A stretch of DNA of 64,000 nt from Halomonas sp. DQ26W. GTDB taxonomy: Bacteria; Pseudomonadota; Gammaproteobacteria; Pseudomonadales; Halomonadaceae. The notes under the pieces are model-generated. The model had not been told where the DNA came from. It made no database searches and worked only from the letters and a program-made list of their open reading frames with translations. Made by a program: the position numbers and the translations under genes. This document shows, piece after piece, positions 8,309-15,843 of the stretch (the stretch's first letter is position 1; each line of letters begins with the position of its first letter). Location: assembly GCF_003339685.1 (NCBI RefSeq), contig NZ_QPKI01000014.1, positions 28,242-92,241 on the forward strand. The letters are read 5' to 3'.

Positions 8309-9472
8309 CTATTTGTCGACCACCACACTGGCGTAGGTCGGCTCCCCACGAGCCTGGTCAAGAGCGACCATGGCACTGGAAACCGGTTCACCGGAAACCG
8401 GTTCGAAGGCAGCACCCTTGAAAAGAGTGTCCACCTGCTTGCCCTTCAGTCGCGCCATTGGCTGGAGGTTGCCGATGCGCTCATCCCTGGGAGGAAAACC
8501 GAAGAACTCGCGGTAGCACTTCGAAAAATGAGGGGTCGAGACGAAGCCACAGGCCGAAGCCACTTCGATGATCGACATCGACGTCTGCTTGAGTAGCTGT
8601 CGCGCACGGGTCAGGCGCAGCTTGAGGTAGTAACGGGACGGAGAGCAATCGAGGTTCTTCTGGAACAGCCGTTCGAGCTGCCGCCGGGAGAGGCCGACAT
8701 AGCAGGCCAGTTCGTCGAGGCCGATGGGCTCTTCCAGGTTGGCCTCCATCAGCGCCACGATCTCGAGCAGCTTGGGCTGCGTGGTACCCAGCACGTGGCG
8801 CAGGGGAATACGCTGCTGGTCCTGCTCATTGCGCACACGTTCGCAGATGAACATCTCGGAAATGCCGGCGGCCAATTCACGCCCGTGATCCTTAGCGATC
8901 AAGTTGAGCATCATGTCCAGCGGAGCGGTGCCTCCGGATGAGGTGGCACGGTCTCGGTCGATACAGAACAACCGTGTGGTCAGCTCCACCCGTGGAAAGG
9001 CCTCTCGCATCGCCGCCATGCATTCCCAATGGGTACTGACATCATAGCCGTCGAGCAGGCCGGCCTTGGCCAAGGCCCAGCTTCCGGTGCAGATCGCCCC
9101 CAGTCGCCGGGAGAGCCTCGCCTGTCCCTGCAGCCAGCTTAGGTGTTCGCGCTGCACGCTGCGATGCGGCCCGACACCACCACATACCACCACCATATCG
9201 AGCATCAGCGGCGTGCGCAGGGATACATCCGGGTTAACCTTGAGCCCGTCGCTGGCGCTGACCGGATCACCATCGGCGGTCAAGGTGTACCAGCGATAGA
9301 GTTCATGGCCGGCAAGCTGATTGGCCATGCGCAAGGGCTCGATGGCCGAAGCCAGCGAGATCAGGGTGAAATTATCCAGCAGCAGAAAACCGATCGTCTG
9401 AGTCTTGATCCCTTCGCCTTTGGGCTGCGGGCTGCTGAATCCGCCAGGATTCTTACGTGATGTATTCGTCAT
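8309..9472 (-). CDS. gbdR: GbdR-type AraC-family transcriptional activator of betaine catabolism
   Basis: 387 residues. An N-terminal DJ-1/PfpI (class I glutamine amidotransferase-like) domain spans about 26-190 (TIGFLLLDNFTLISLASAIE, AICTGSWALAKAGLLDG). A C-terminal AraC double helix-turn-helix spans about 235-330 (LDELACYVGLSRRQLERLFQ, VASACGFVSTPHFSKCYREF). This layout plus position next to the dgc genes identifies the GbdR type, which activates dgc, sox and related operons when glycine betaine or dimethylglycine is present (known for Pseudomonas). Start ATG 9472 has GGGAG 7 nt upstream. Other GlxA/CdhR paralogues share this layout, so the specific ligand is inferred from context. Confidence 0.85.
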   Translation of the reverse strand: MTNTSRKNPGGFSSPQPKGEGIKTQTIGFLLLDNFTLISLASAIEPLRMANQLAGHELYRWYTLTADGDPVSASDGLKVNPDVSLRTPLMLDMVVVCGGVGPHRSVQREHLSWLQGQARLSRRLGAICTGSWALAKAGLLDGYDVSTHWECMAAMREAFPRVELTTRLFCIDRDRATSSGGTAPLDMMLNLIAKDHGRELAAGISEMFICERVRNEQDQQRIPLRHVLGTTQPKLLEIVALMEANLEEPIGLDELACYVGLSRRQLERLFQKNLDCSPSRYYLKLRLTRARQLLKQTSMSIIEVASACGFVSTPHFSKCYREFFGFPPRDERIGNLQPMARLKGKQVDTLFKGAAFEPVSGEPVSSAMVALDQARGEPTYASVVVDK

Positions 9473-9662
9473 GATCTATCTCCCGGGCGGCGGTGGTGCG
9501 ACCGGCCTCTTCACACCGAGGTCCGTTTTCTCTTCACAATACTGGTCCGAACGCGACATCCTGTCGTATATCGGCATGTCCCTACACACTATCCAATCCA
9601 GAGACAGGCCGCTTATCGTATTTTTCTCTATCGACGCACCATTCCCATTGAGTGACGCAATC

Positions 9663-9746
9663 GGGGTGAGGATAGGGGTTACGATAGGGGTTACGATAGG
9701 GGTTACGATAGGGGTTACGATAGGAGTTATGATAGGAGCAACGTAC
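9663..9746. repeat. 12-bp tandem repeat upstream of regB
   Basis: Four perfect copies of GGGGTTACGATA occupy 9675-9722. A diverged copy precedes them (9663-9674, GGGGTGAGGATA) and one or two decaying copies follow (9723-9746). The array ends 15 bp before the regB start. Because 12 is a multiple of three, the frame stays open across it on both strands, giving false coding signal. Confidence 0.9.
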
Positions 9747-9761
9747 TGCAACGGAGCTCTC

Positions 9762-11027
9762 ATGCCCTCCGCACCGCCCCTGCCGCTTTCTACGCCCAGC
9801 CGCAATCTGATCCGTCTGACCATCGTTCGTGGCATCACCTGGACCGGCTTCCTGGCCGCAGTGATCATCGGCGTGGAGCTGCTTCACTTCGAGCTGCAGG
9901 TGGTCGCCGTCATCGGGGTGATCGTCGCCATGGGGCTGATCAACCTGTTCACCTGGTGGCGACTGAGCCGTCAATGGGCCGTCAGCCATACCGAGTACGT
10001 GCTCCACCTGCTGGCCGATGTGCTGGGCCTGACTCTGCTGTTCTACCTCACCGGCGGCTCCACCAACCCCTTCATCAATTACTACCTCATCCCGGTGACC
10101 ATCGCTGCCGCCACGCTGCCTTGGCGCTATGCCTGGATCATCGCCTCGTCGGCCATGGTCTCCTACACGATGCTGATGTTCGACTATCACCCCGTACCAC
10201 AACTGACCCTCCATTACGATGACGAGGCCATCGACCTCCATGTACTGGGCATGTGGCTCAATTTCGCCCTGTCGGCCGGTCTCGTCACCTTCTTCATCTA
10301 CAAGATGGCCCACGCCCTGCGCAGCCGAGAACAGGCGCTATCACGGACTCGAGAGGCGGCCCTGCGCAATGAGCAGGTCGTCGCGGTAGCAACCCAGGCC
10401 GCGGGGACCGCTCATGAGCTGGGGACACCCCTGTCGACCATGGCGGTACTGTTGAGCGAGATGCGCGAGGATGTGCGTGGTGATGACGCACTGGAAAAGG
10501 ACGTCGAGTTGCTGCGTCAGCAGGTTGAAGTCTGCAAATCGCGGTTACGCCACCTGGTGCAGAGTGCGGATCGTGGCCGTATGGCGAAACCGGAGGTGCG
10601 CGATGCACGGGAGTGGCTGGCAAACGTGGTACAGCGCTGGCTGGTATTACGCCCCGACGTCAGTCATCGCCTGGATACCGGCAGCCAACGGGGCACGCCG
10701 TGGCTCATGGTGGATGCTACTCTCGACCAGGCTATCACCAACCTGCTCAACAATGCGGCGGATGCCAATCCCGACGACATCAGCATCCGGTTAGACTGGA
10801 CGGCGGAAGAGGTGGTGATCGACATCCGCGACCATGGCCCCGGCGTCGCCCTGGAGATAGCCGATCAACTCGGCGAGACCTTCGTGTCGACCAAGAGCAA
10901 GGGCTTGGGAATCGGGCTCTTTCTCACCCATGCCACCATCAACCGCTTCGGCGGGGGCGTTAGCCTGTATAATCACCCCGACGGGGGAACGCTGACCGAA
11001 GTGACCCTGCCGCCCAGTGATCCCTGA
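9762..11027 (+). CDS. regB: RegB/PrrB-type redox sensor histidine kinase
   Basis: 421 residues. About six membrane helices occupy residues 20-180. LTGGSTNPFINYYL contains the GGxxNPF motif of RegB, reported to bind ubiquinone. The phosphorylation site is AAGTAHELGTPLSTMA (His-Glu-Leu-Gly-Thr-Pro), and a cysteine follows in QQVEVCKSRLRHL, the position of the redox-active Cys of RegB. The C-terminal ATPase domain has LDQAITNLLNNAADANP, DHGPGVA and KGLGIGLFLTHATI. The frame is open far upstream, but ATG 9762 has GGAG 5-6 nt before it and gives a normal RegB N-terminus. RegA follows 40 bp downstream. The pair would tie gene expression to respiratory redox state. Confidence 0.88.
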   Translation: MPSAPPLPLSTPSRNLIRLTIVRGITWTGFLAAVIIGVELLHFELQVVAVIGVIVAMGLINLFTWWRLSRQWAVSHTEYVLHLLADVLGLTLLFYLTGGSTNPFINYYLIPVTIAAATLPWRYAWIIASSAMVSYTMLMFDYHPVPQLTLHYDDEAIDLHVLGMWLNFALSAGLVTFFIYKMAHALRSREQALSRTREAALRNEQVVAVATQAAGTAHELGTPLSTMAVLLSEMREDVRGDDALEKDVELLRQQVEVCKSRLRHLVQSADRGRMAKPEVRDAREWLANVVQRWLVLRPDVSHRLDTGSQRGTPWLMVDATLDQAITNLLNNAADANPDDISIRLDWTAEEVVIDIRDHGPGVALEIADQLGETFVSTKSKGLGIGLFLTHATINRFGGGVSLYNHPDGGTLTEVTLPPSDP

Positions 11028-11067
11028 GCCGGGCGGCGTCCCTTCAGAATGACGCGACGAGGTTGCC

Positions 11068-11607
11068 ATGCAAGACGCCGATACACGCCTGCTGATCATC
11101 GACGACGACGAAATGTTCTGTCATGTGCTGTCGCGCGCCATGACCCGGCGCGGGTTCGAGGTCAACGTGGCGCACGATGCCGACCAGGCCATGAGCCTGG
11201 CCCGGCGACATCGCCCCCAGTTCGCCACCCTCGACCTCAAGCTGGAACACAGCTCCGGCCTGAAACTGCTCCCGGAGTTGCTCGAGGTCGTACCCGCGTG
11301 TCGCGTCGTGGTGCTGACCGGCTACTCCAGCATCGCCACCGCGGTCGAGGCAATCAAGCTCGGTGCCGTCAACTATCTTTGCAAGCCGGCCGATGCGGAA
11401 GAGATCCTCATTGCGCTGGGCCGCGAGCAGGGCGACCCGGATGCCGAAGTGTCCGACAACCCACCTTCGATCAACCGCATCGCCTGGGAACATATCCAGA
11501 AAGTGCTGCAGGAGAATGACGGCAATATCTCTGCCACGGCCAGGGCGCTGGGCATGCATCGCCGCACCTTGCAGCGCAAGCTACAGAAACGGCCGGTGCG
11601 GCGATAG
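11068..11607 (+). CDS. regA: RegA/PrrA-type response regulator
   Basis: 179 residues, the usual RegA length. The receiver domain has the acidic pocket IIDDDE (about 10-15), phospho-acceptor Asp 56 (ATLDLKLEHSSG) and the conserved Lys in LCKPAD. A short linker leads to a Fis-type helix-turn-helix (HIQKVLQENDGNISATARAL, then GMHRRTLQRKLQKRP), typical of RegA/ActR. Partner of the preceding kinase. In other proteobacteria this pair controls oxidases, carbon and nitrogen metabolism under changing oxygen; targets here are not known. Start ATG 11068 follows GAGG at about 7 nt. Confidence 0.88.
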   Translation: MQDADTRLLIIDDDEMFCHVLSRAMTRRGFEVNVAHDADQAMSLARRHRPQFATLDLKLEHSSGLKLLPELLEVVPACRVVVLTGYSSIATAVEAIKLGAVNYLCKPADAEEILIALGREQGDPDAEVSDNPPSINRIAWEHIQKVLQENDGNISATARALGMHRRTLQRKLQKRPVRR

Positions 11608-11638
11608 CCAGAAATTAATGCCTTGATCCGCGGTTTTT

Positions 11639-11735
11639 GCCGGGAATAGTCCTGCGAGGACGCGCTGTAAATCCTGCCCTGGACGCTACCGGCGCCATCC
11701 ATGGCGCCGGACATCCTCTACGGACTACCCCCGGC
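11639..11735. repeat. Structured intergenic repeat, copy B (inverted relative to 7061-7160)
   Basis: Read on the minus strand it matches copy A: outer arms of GCCGGG type, an inner perfect hairpin CCGGCGCCAT/ATGGCGCCGG, the invariant TAGCGTCCAGGG...TTTACAGCG strand, and closing GTCC..GGAC pairs. The inner arms differ completely from copy A beyond the CAT/ATG core yet remain complementary. It lies between convergent regA and bdhA, so it could also act in transcription termination for either. Confidence 0.75.
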
Positions 11736-11786
11736 AACCGCTAGCCGGCGAGGCGAAAACATAGCGTGCTAAGGCTTGAGCCTAAT

Positions 11787-12560
11787 CTATTGAGCCGTCC
11801 AGCCCAGGTCGATATTCCAGCTTGATCCCGTCACGGCACCCGCCGCATCCGACGCCAGATAGGCGACGAGACTGGAGACCTCCGTGGGGTCGATCAGCCG
11901 CTTTACGGCCGCATTCTTGAGCATGATCTGCTCGATCACCTCCTGCTCCTCCATGCCGTGCAGCTTCGCCTGATCGGCGATCTGGTTTTCCACCAGCGGC
12001 GTCTTCACGTAGGCCGGGCAGATGGCATTGGCGGTAATACCCTGTGAGCCTCCCTCCAGCGCCGCGGTCTTGGTCAGGCCGATCATGCCGTGCTTGGCGC
12101 TGATATAGGCCGACTTACCCGGCGAGGCCACCTGGGCGTGCACCGACGCGATATTTATGATGCGTCCCCAGCCGTTATGGCGCATCGACGGCCAGACGGC
12201 CTGGGTGAGCAGGAAAGGGGCGGTCAGCATCAGGTCGATGATCTGCCGCCACTTGGCTTCCGGAAAGTCCTCGATGGGCGAGACATGCTGTATACCCGCG
12301 TTATTGACCAGTATGTCCACTCGACCGAAACGCTTGATCGCCTCTGCCACGGCCGCCTTGCAGGCTTCACCATCGGTGAGGTCGGCCTTGAAGAAGGCCG
12401 CACCCTCGGCATCGGCCGTCTCCTTGGCCTGCTCATTGAAGTCAACCGCCAGCACCTGATAACCCAGTTCGCGAAACTGGTGCACCACGGCCTCTCCAAT
12501 TCCACTGGCGGTGCCTGTCACCAGGGCGACTCGTGGGGCCGGGGTCGTTGCGTTAATCAT
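11787..12560 (-). CDS. bdhA: D-3-hydroxybutyrate dehydrogenase (short-chain dehydrogenase)
   Basis: 257 residues. It has the NAD-binding VTGTASGIGEAVVHQF, LVNNAGIQHVSPIEDF, and catalytic Ser/Tyr/Lys in NIASVHAQVASPGKSAYISA followed by KHG. The C-terminal AYVKTPLVENQIADQAK and SSWNIDLGWTAQ are characteristic of 3-hydroxybutyrate dehydrogenases. It interconverts 3-hydroxybutyrate and acetoacetate, linking polyhydroxybutyrate turnover to the acetoacetate CoA-transferase encoded at 15.8-17.3 kb. ATG 12560 follows GAGGA at 7 nt; the TTG at 12566 is less likely. Single gene, convergent with regA. Confidence 0.88.
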   Translation of the reverse strand: MINATTPAPRVALVTGTASGIGEAVVHQFRELGYQVLAVDFNEQAKETADAEGAAFFKADLTDGEACKAAVAEAIKRFGRVDILVNNAGIQHVSPIEDFPEAKWRQIIDLMLTAPFLLTQAVWPSMRHNGWGRIINIASVHAQVASPGKSAYISAKHGMIGLTKTAALEGGSQGITANAICPAYVKTPLVENQIADQAKLHGMEEQEVIEQIMLKNAAVKRLIDPTEVSSLVAYLASDAAGAVTGSSWNIDLGWTAQ

Positions 12561-12654
12561 GAACAAATCCTCATGGGCTGCAGTGAAATCGCAAGGGGGA
12601 TGAGTAGCGGTACGACGCTTCCAGCATAGGCGCCCTGCCTCTTTGAAACCAGCC

Positions 12655-13101
12655 TCACCCCTCGCCGACGGGAGTCATGACCTTATCCATCATCTGCTGG
12701 GCCAGGCGACTCGCCTCCTGCAGGGAGTCGAGGTCGGAGAGGTCATCCATGAGCTCGCAGCGCCACAACCAAAGCGAGGGTCCGAGTGGCTCCGCCACGA
12801 AAGGATAACGCCCCGACGGCAAGGCGAAATGAAGATGGGTACCCGATTCAGCCGATGGTACGTTTGCTTCAGCCGGCACCAGTGCCAGCGAAAGCGACAC
12901 CGGAGTGACCAGGGCACCCACCAGGTAGGACACTTCTCCGTCATCCGGCAGCTCCTTTGGCAGCGCTTGAAAGCACAGCGCATCCACGCTCAGCCGCGGA
13001 TTGTAATGGGGTGATGCCTTTAGGCTGCGGCCCTGTTGTCGCTGCCAGGCTGCAGCCAGATCGCGAAGGCGCTCGTATTGGTCTGGGGTCAGGGCCTGCA
13101 T
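12655..13101 (-). CDS. HybE-like protein (orphan [NiFe]-hydrogenase chaperone family)
   Basis: 148 residues from ATG 13101 (AAGGAG upstream). The pattern SPHYNPRLSVDALCF, VGALVTPVSLSLALVPAE, HFALPSGRYPFVAEPLGPSL and WRCELMDDLSDL follows the HybE/HupJ family, small proteins first described as assembly chaperones of uptake hydrogenase. No hydrogenase gene is in the window. In many gammaproteobacteria such a solitary relative exists with unknown function. It is divergent from the inositol phosphatase gene with a 97-bp gap. Assignment is by motif memory only. Confidence 0.55.
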   Translation of the reverse strand: MQALTPDQYERLRDLAAAWQRQQGRSLKASPHYNPRLSVDALCFQALPKELPDDGEVSYLVGALVTPVSLSLALVPAEANVPSAESGTHLHFALPSGRYPFVAEPLGPSLWLWRCELMDDLSDLDSLQEASRLAQQMMDKVMTPVGEG

Positions 13102-13198
13102 CGGCACTCCTTCTCGGCAAGTGGGTATGGCAGTTCGCAGCAGCAGAGATCCGCCACGGCTGCTATTCTGGCAGTTCCATCTGCGACGAGGAATGCCC

Positions 13199-14020
13199 AT
13201 GCTTCCCCAAGACCGCCTGAAGCTGGCCGTGTCGATCGCAACCCAGGCCGGTGAACACATCGTCGCTGCTCGCCAGGGCCAGGCTTTCAACCAGCGCTAC
13301 AAGCAGGGAAATGAGCTGGTCACTAATGTAGATGTTGAGGTCGATACGCTGATCAGTGAGCGGCTGGAGGCCGCATTTCCGGGCGAGTCTCGGCTCAGCG
13401 AAGAGCTTGCCCCGGATCATGCGGTGATGACCACGACCGAAGCCCTGTGGGTCGTGGACCCCATCGATGGAACGGTCAATTTTGCCCACGGTCTCCACCA
13501 CGTCGGTGTCTCCATCGCCTGGGTCAGCGAGGGCAGGACTCGCGTCGGGGTGGTTCACGCCCCGTTCTTCGATGAAACCTTTACCGCGCTATATGGCCAA
13601 GGCGCCTGGTGCAATGACAAGCCCATTCATGCCAGCCGTCGCTCCAACCTGGAGCACTGCCTGGTCGGCACCGGCTTCCCCTATCGGCGCGATAGTCGCC
13701 CCCCCCTGATGCGACGCCTTATGGCAATACTTCAGCACTGCCAGGATGTGCGTCGCAACGGTTCGGCGGCCCTGGACCTCTGCGATGTAGCCTGTGGCCG
13801 GCTTGATGCCTACTACGAGAGCGTCTCACCCTGGGACTTCGCTGCCGGCATGCTGATCGCGCGGGAAGCCGGCGCCCGGGCAGGCCATCTCTACCCTTGC
13901 CCCACGGGTATTCCCGAAGACCTCTACGGGGAAAACCTGCTGGTCAGCACACCGGAAATCCATGCCGAGCTCGCCGATCTGCTACGCGCTGCCGATGACA
14001 ATGAGCTGATGCAATACTGA
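13199..14020 (+). CDS. Inositol monophosphatase family protein (SuhB/HisN-like)
   Basis: 273 residues. It carries the Mg-dependent phosphatase signatures: ELVTNVDVEVDT, ESRLSEEL, WVVDPIDGTVNFAHG (metal-binding DPIDGT) and SPWDFAAGMLIAREAGA (WDxAAG). Substrate could be inositol-1-phosphate, or it could be a housekeeping SuhB-like or histidinol-phosphatase relative; sequence alone does not decide. ATG 13199 is chosen because GAGGA sits 6 nt upstream; an in-frame ATG at 13193 lies too close to that site. A separate, more distant member of the same superfamily (cysQ) is at 43.3 kb. Confidence 0.82.
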   Translation: MLPQDRLKLAVSIATQAGEHIVAARQGQAFNQRYKQGNELVTNVDVEVDTLISERLEAAFPGESRLSEELAPDHAVMTTTEALWVVDPIDGTVNFAHGLHHVGVSIAWVSEGRTRVGVVHAPFFDETFTALYGQGAWCNDKPIHASRRSNLEHCLVGTGFPYRRDSRPPLMRRLMAILQHCQDVRRNGSAALDLCDVACGRLDAYYESVSPWDFAAGMLIAREAGARAGHLYPCPTGIPEDLYGENLLVSTPEIHAELADLLRAADDNELMQY

Positions 14021-14080
14021 GGCTGTCCGACGCCCAGCAACACCATTGGCAAAAGGCTACCTGACTACGAATAAGACTCA

Positions 14081-14270
14081 GCAGGCGCCTGGTGGAGACC
14101 GCGACGTCGGTGGTTATCGCAGACATCGGCAACACCACCGGGAGGCCTGCGGCCTCCAGTCGTGAGCTGAAGCTTCCTCCTACAGCGGCGTGGCACCGTC
14201 GGTGAAAGGATCGCTGTAGGAGCGCTGGTCCCCATCGCGACTGGCGCCGTCAGGCGCCCCGGCGGAGGCC
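14081..14270. repeat. Isolated REP/BIME copy
   Basis: One complete unit of the family that forms the 31.1-33.1 kb array. Half 2 starts at 14131 (AACACCACCGGGAGGCCTGC). The spacer is of the GTGGCACCGTCGGTG type, and half 1 follows (CTGTAGGAGCGCTGG, CATCGCGACTGGCGCC), ending GGCGGAGGCC at 14270. A partial half 1 remnant (CAGGCGCCTGGTGGAG) lies at 14082-14097. It sits between the phosphatase gene and grxA, two genes in the same direction. Confidence 0.85.
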
Positions 14271-14405
14271 GCGACGTCGGTGGAGAACATCGCCAAGGAT
14301 AGGCAACAGCGATAGTCCTGGGCAATTCCTTGGCTAGCGGGTCGCTATTGGCGCCCAAAGGGGTCATCGGTCACAATAGCGCCAACATTATTCAGGAGTA
14401 CTCCT

Positions 14406-14681
14406 ATGTTCGTCGTGATTTTCGGTCGCCCCGGCTGTTCCTTCTGCGTGCGTGCCCAGGCACTTGCCGAGCGGTTGGAAGCGGCCGGCGCCATCGAGGG
14501 CCATCGCTACGTCGACATCCTGGCAGAGGGCATCAGCAAAGCCGACATGGAGAAAACCATAGGTAAGCCAGTGACCACCGTGCCGCAGATATTCGTCGAC
14601 CAGTCCCACGTAGGTGGCTTCACCGAGTTCGACCAGTACGTGCGCGACCACGACCTGCTTTCACGGGCCAGCGCCACCTGA
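14406..14681 (+). CDS. grxA: Glutaredoxin 1-type thiol oxidoreductase
   Basis: 91 residues with the thioredoxin fold and redox motif GRPGCSFCVRAQALAERLEA (CxxC, preceded by VVIFGRPG). VTTVPQIFVDQSHVGGFTEF has the cis-Pro TVP and the GG-D/E glutathione-binding element. The length and the Cys-Ser-Phe-Cys variant fit GrxA-type proteins rather than the monothiol GrxD. It would reduce protein disulfides and glutathione mixed disulfides in the cytoplasm. Start ATG 14406 follows AGGAG about 6 nt upstream. Single gene with the REP copy upstream. Confidence 0.85.
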   Translation: MFVVIFGRPGCSFCVRAQALAERLEAAGAIEGHRYVDILAEGISKADMEKTIGKPVTTVPQIFVDQSHVGGFTEFDQYVRDHDLLSRASAT

Positions 14682-14838
14682 TCGCCGCCTCCTCGGGGGA
14701 CAACTGCCCGTGCTCCCCCGCCCGGCGTCTTACTCTCGCTCAGCGTCCTTCTCCCGTTGAAAGCCAATTGCCATCAGAACCTATACTGTCGCCAGGCGCC
14801 CTGCGACAAGGCGCATCAGGAGAAAAGGAACGGCAACG

Positions 14839-15606
14839 ATGCAGCGGGAAGAGTTCTTGCAACAACTTTGGCTCGACTACATCCACCAGCACACGGATTT
14901 GGGTGCCCTTCGCCTGTGGCCCACCGACACCCCGGCCGAGTACCTAGCGCTACTGACACTGAATCAATCACCCTTCGCAGCTACCGACCTGTTGCCGACG
15001 CTTGGCCACCTTGGTTTTCGTCCCGCTCAGCGCTATGCCATGGCAGACCGCGGCTTGCTGGTGACCCTGCTGGCCCCGCCCGATGATGGCCCCTGGCTGA
15101 TACTGGCCGAGTTGCAGATGGGTACCCTCTCACGAGAGCCCAGGGCCCGTCTTGCCAAACTCGTTGGCAACACGCACCCGCAGGATGCCCGAGGAAAGAA
15201 CCTGTTGACTCGCGGTCGCCCTTGGGCAATGCCAGACTGGGACACCTATCGAACACTCTGCGAGGCCCATCCGCTGGCCGGCTGGCTGTCGGTCATGGGG
15301 CCTGGCATGCACCATGCCGGCTTCGACTGCGAACGCATAGGAAGCGGCATCGCTAGCCTGGACGAAGCGCTTGAGCAGTGCGGCTTCAAGGGGAGCGAGG
15401 ATCGCCAATATGGCCTCTTACCGGTCTCACCCATGCTGGATTACCGCTTCTACCCCACCTGCTCGCGCCGCATCGCCTTTGCCGATGGCGATGAACATCG
15501 CATTCCCCAAGGAGGTTTGGCCCTGCTGCAGAAGCGCCTCAGCAATGATCATGAACGGACCGTCGAACTGCTGCTGCCCCACCATACCCGCTGTGAGATC
15601 ACCTGA
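14839..15606 (+). CDS. DUF1338-like protein
   Basis: 255 residues from ATG 14839. The layout resembles DUF1338 (VOC-like metal enzymes that include 2-oxoadipate dioxygenase/decarboxylase): LWLDYIHQHTDLGALRLWP, ILAELQMGTLSREPRARLAK, then a second half with HHAGFDCERIGSGIASLDEA, LEQCGFKG, RRIAFADGDEHRIPQGG. The pattern of a His-containing first module, an ELQMGTLS segment, and a FADG..HxIP ending is what I recognise. The usual NHFT metal motif is changed to MHHAGF. No neighbour explains its role. The call is tentative; it could be a conserved hypothetical outside that family. Confidence 0.5.
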   Translation: MQREEFLQQLWLDYIHQHTDLGALRLWPTDTPAEYLALLTLNQSPFAATDLLPTLGHLGFRPAQRYAMADRGLLVTLLAPPDDGPWLILAELQMGTLSREPRARLAKLVGNTHPQDARGKNLLTRGRPWAMPDWDTYRTLCEAHPLAGWLSVMGPGMHHAGFDCERIGSGIASLDEALEQCGFKGSEDRQYGLLPVSPMLDYRFYPTCSRRIAFADGDEHRIPQGGLALLQKRLSNDHERTVELLLPHHTRCEIT

Positions 15607-15628
15607 CCCCCCTCGTTTTCCGCTTAGC

Positions 15629-15651
15629 TTATCCACAGAATCTGTGGATAA
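15629..15651. promoter_or_regulatory. Inverted pair of perfect DnaA boxes
   Basis: TTATCCACA at 15629-15637 and its complement TGTGGATAA at 15643-15651 are separated by GAATC; the outer 11 bp on each side pair perfectly. TTATCCACA is the strongest E. coli DnaA box (R1 type). It lies just after the DUF1338-like gene, away from any visible origin genes. An adjacent 39-bp imperfect palindrome is at 15662-15700. Confidence 0.6.
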
Positions 15652-15661
15652 CGCTGTGCAA

Positions 15662-15700
15662 GGCGATGGTGTAACCCCGCGGGGGCCTTAGACCATCGCC
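15662..15700. other. Extended imperfect palindrome beside the DnaA boxes
   Basis: Nested arms GGCGATGGT/ACCATCGCC, TAA/TTA and CCCC/GGGG are arranged around a GC centre. As RNA it would fold to a stem of about 16 bp after the DUF1338-like gene. It could serve as a terminator without a U-tract, or as a DNA cruciform or protein site. Confidence 0.5.
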
Positions 15701-15773
15701 GTTGCAATGAACTGGTCACAAAATCATCGCACCTCGACAAGCGCTCGAAACGCCCATGAACACGGCACGTAAA

Positions 15774-15809
15774 CAACAAAGCCCGGGCTGATTGGCCCGG
15801 GCTTTGTTG
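15774..15809. terminator. Bidirectional intrinsic terminator
   Basis: A GCCCGGGC stem with loop TGATTG is flanked by AACAAA on the left and TTTGTT on the right, giving a U-rich tail in both directions. It separates the convergent DUF1338-like gene and scoB. Confidence 0.85.
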
Positions 15810-15843
15810 AGGTTTGAGTCTTCGCGATCTGGGCTATCGAGGT

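Noticed and set aside
9405..9761. N-terminal extension of RegB through the 12-bp repeat
   Set aside because: The frame is open, but the predicted IGVTIGVT repeat and preceding sequence do not resemble RegB, and ATG 9762 has a proper ribosome site.
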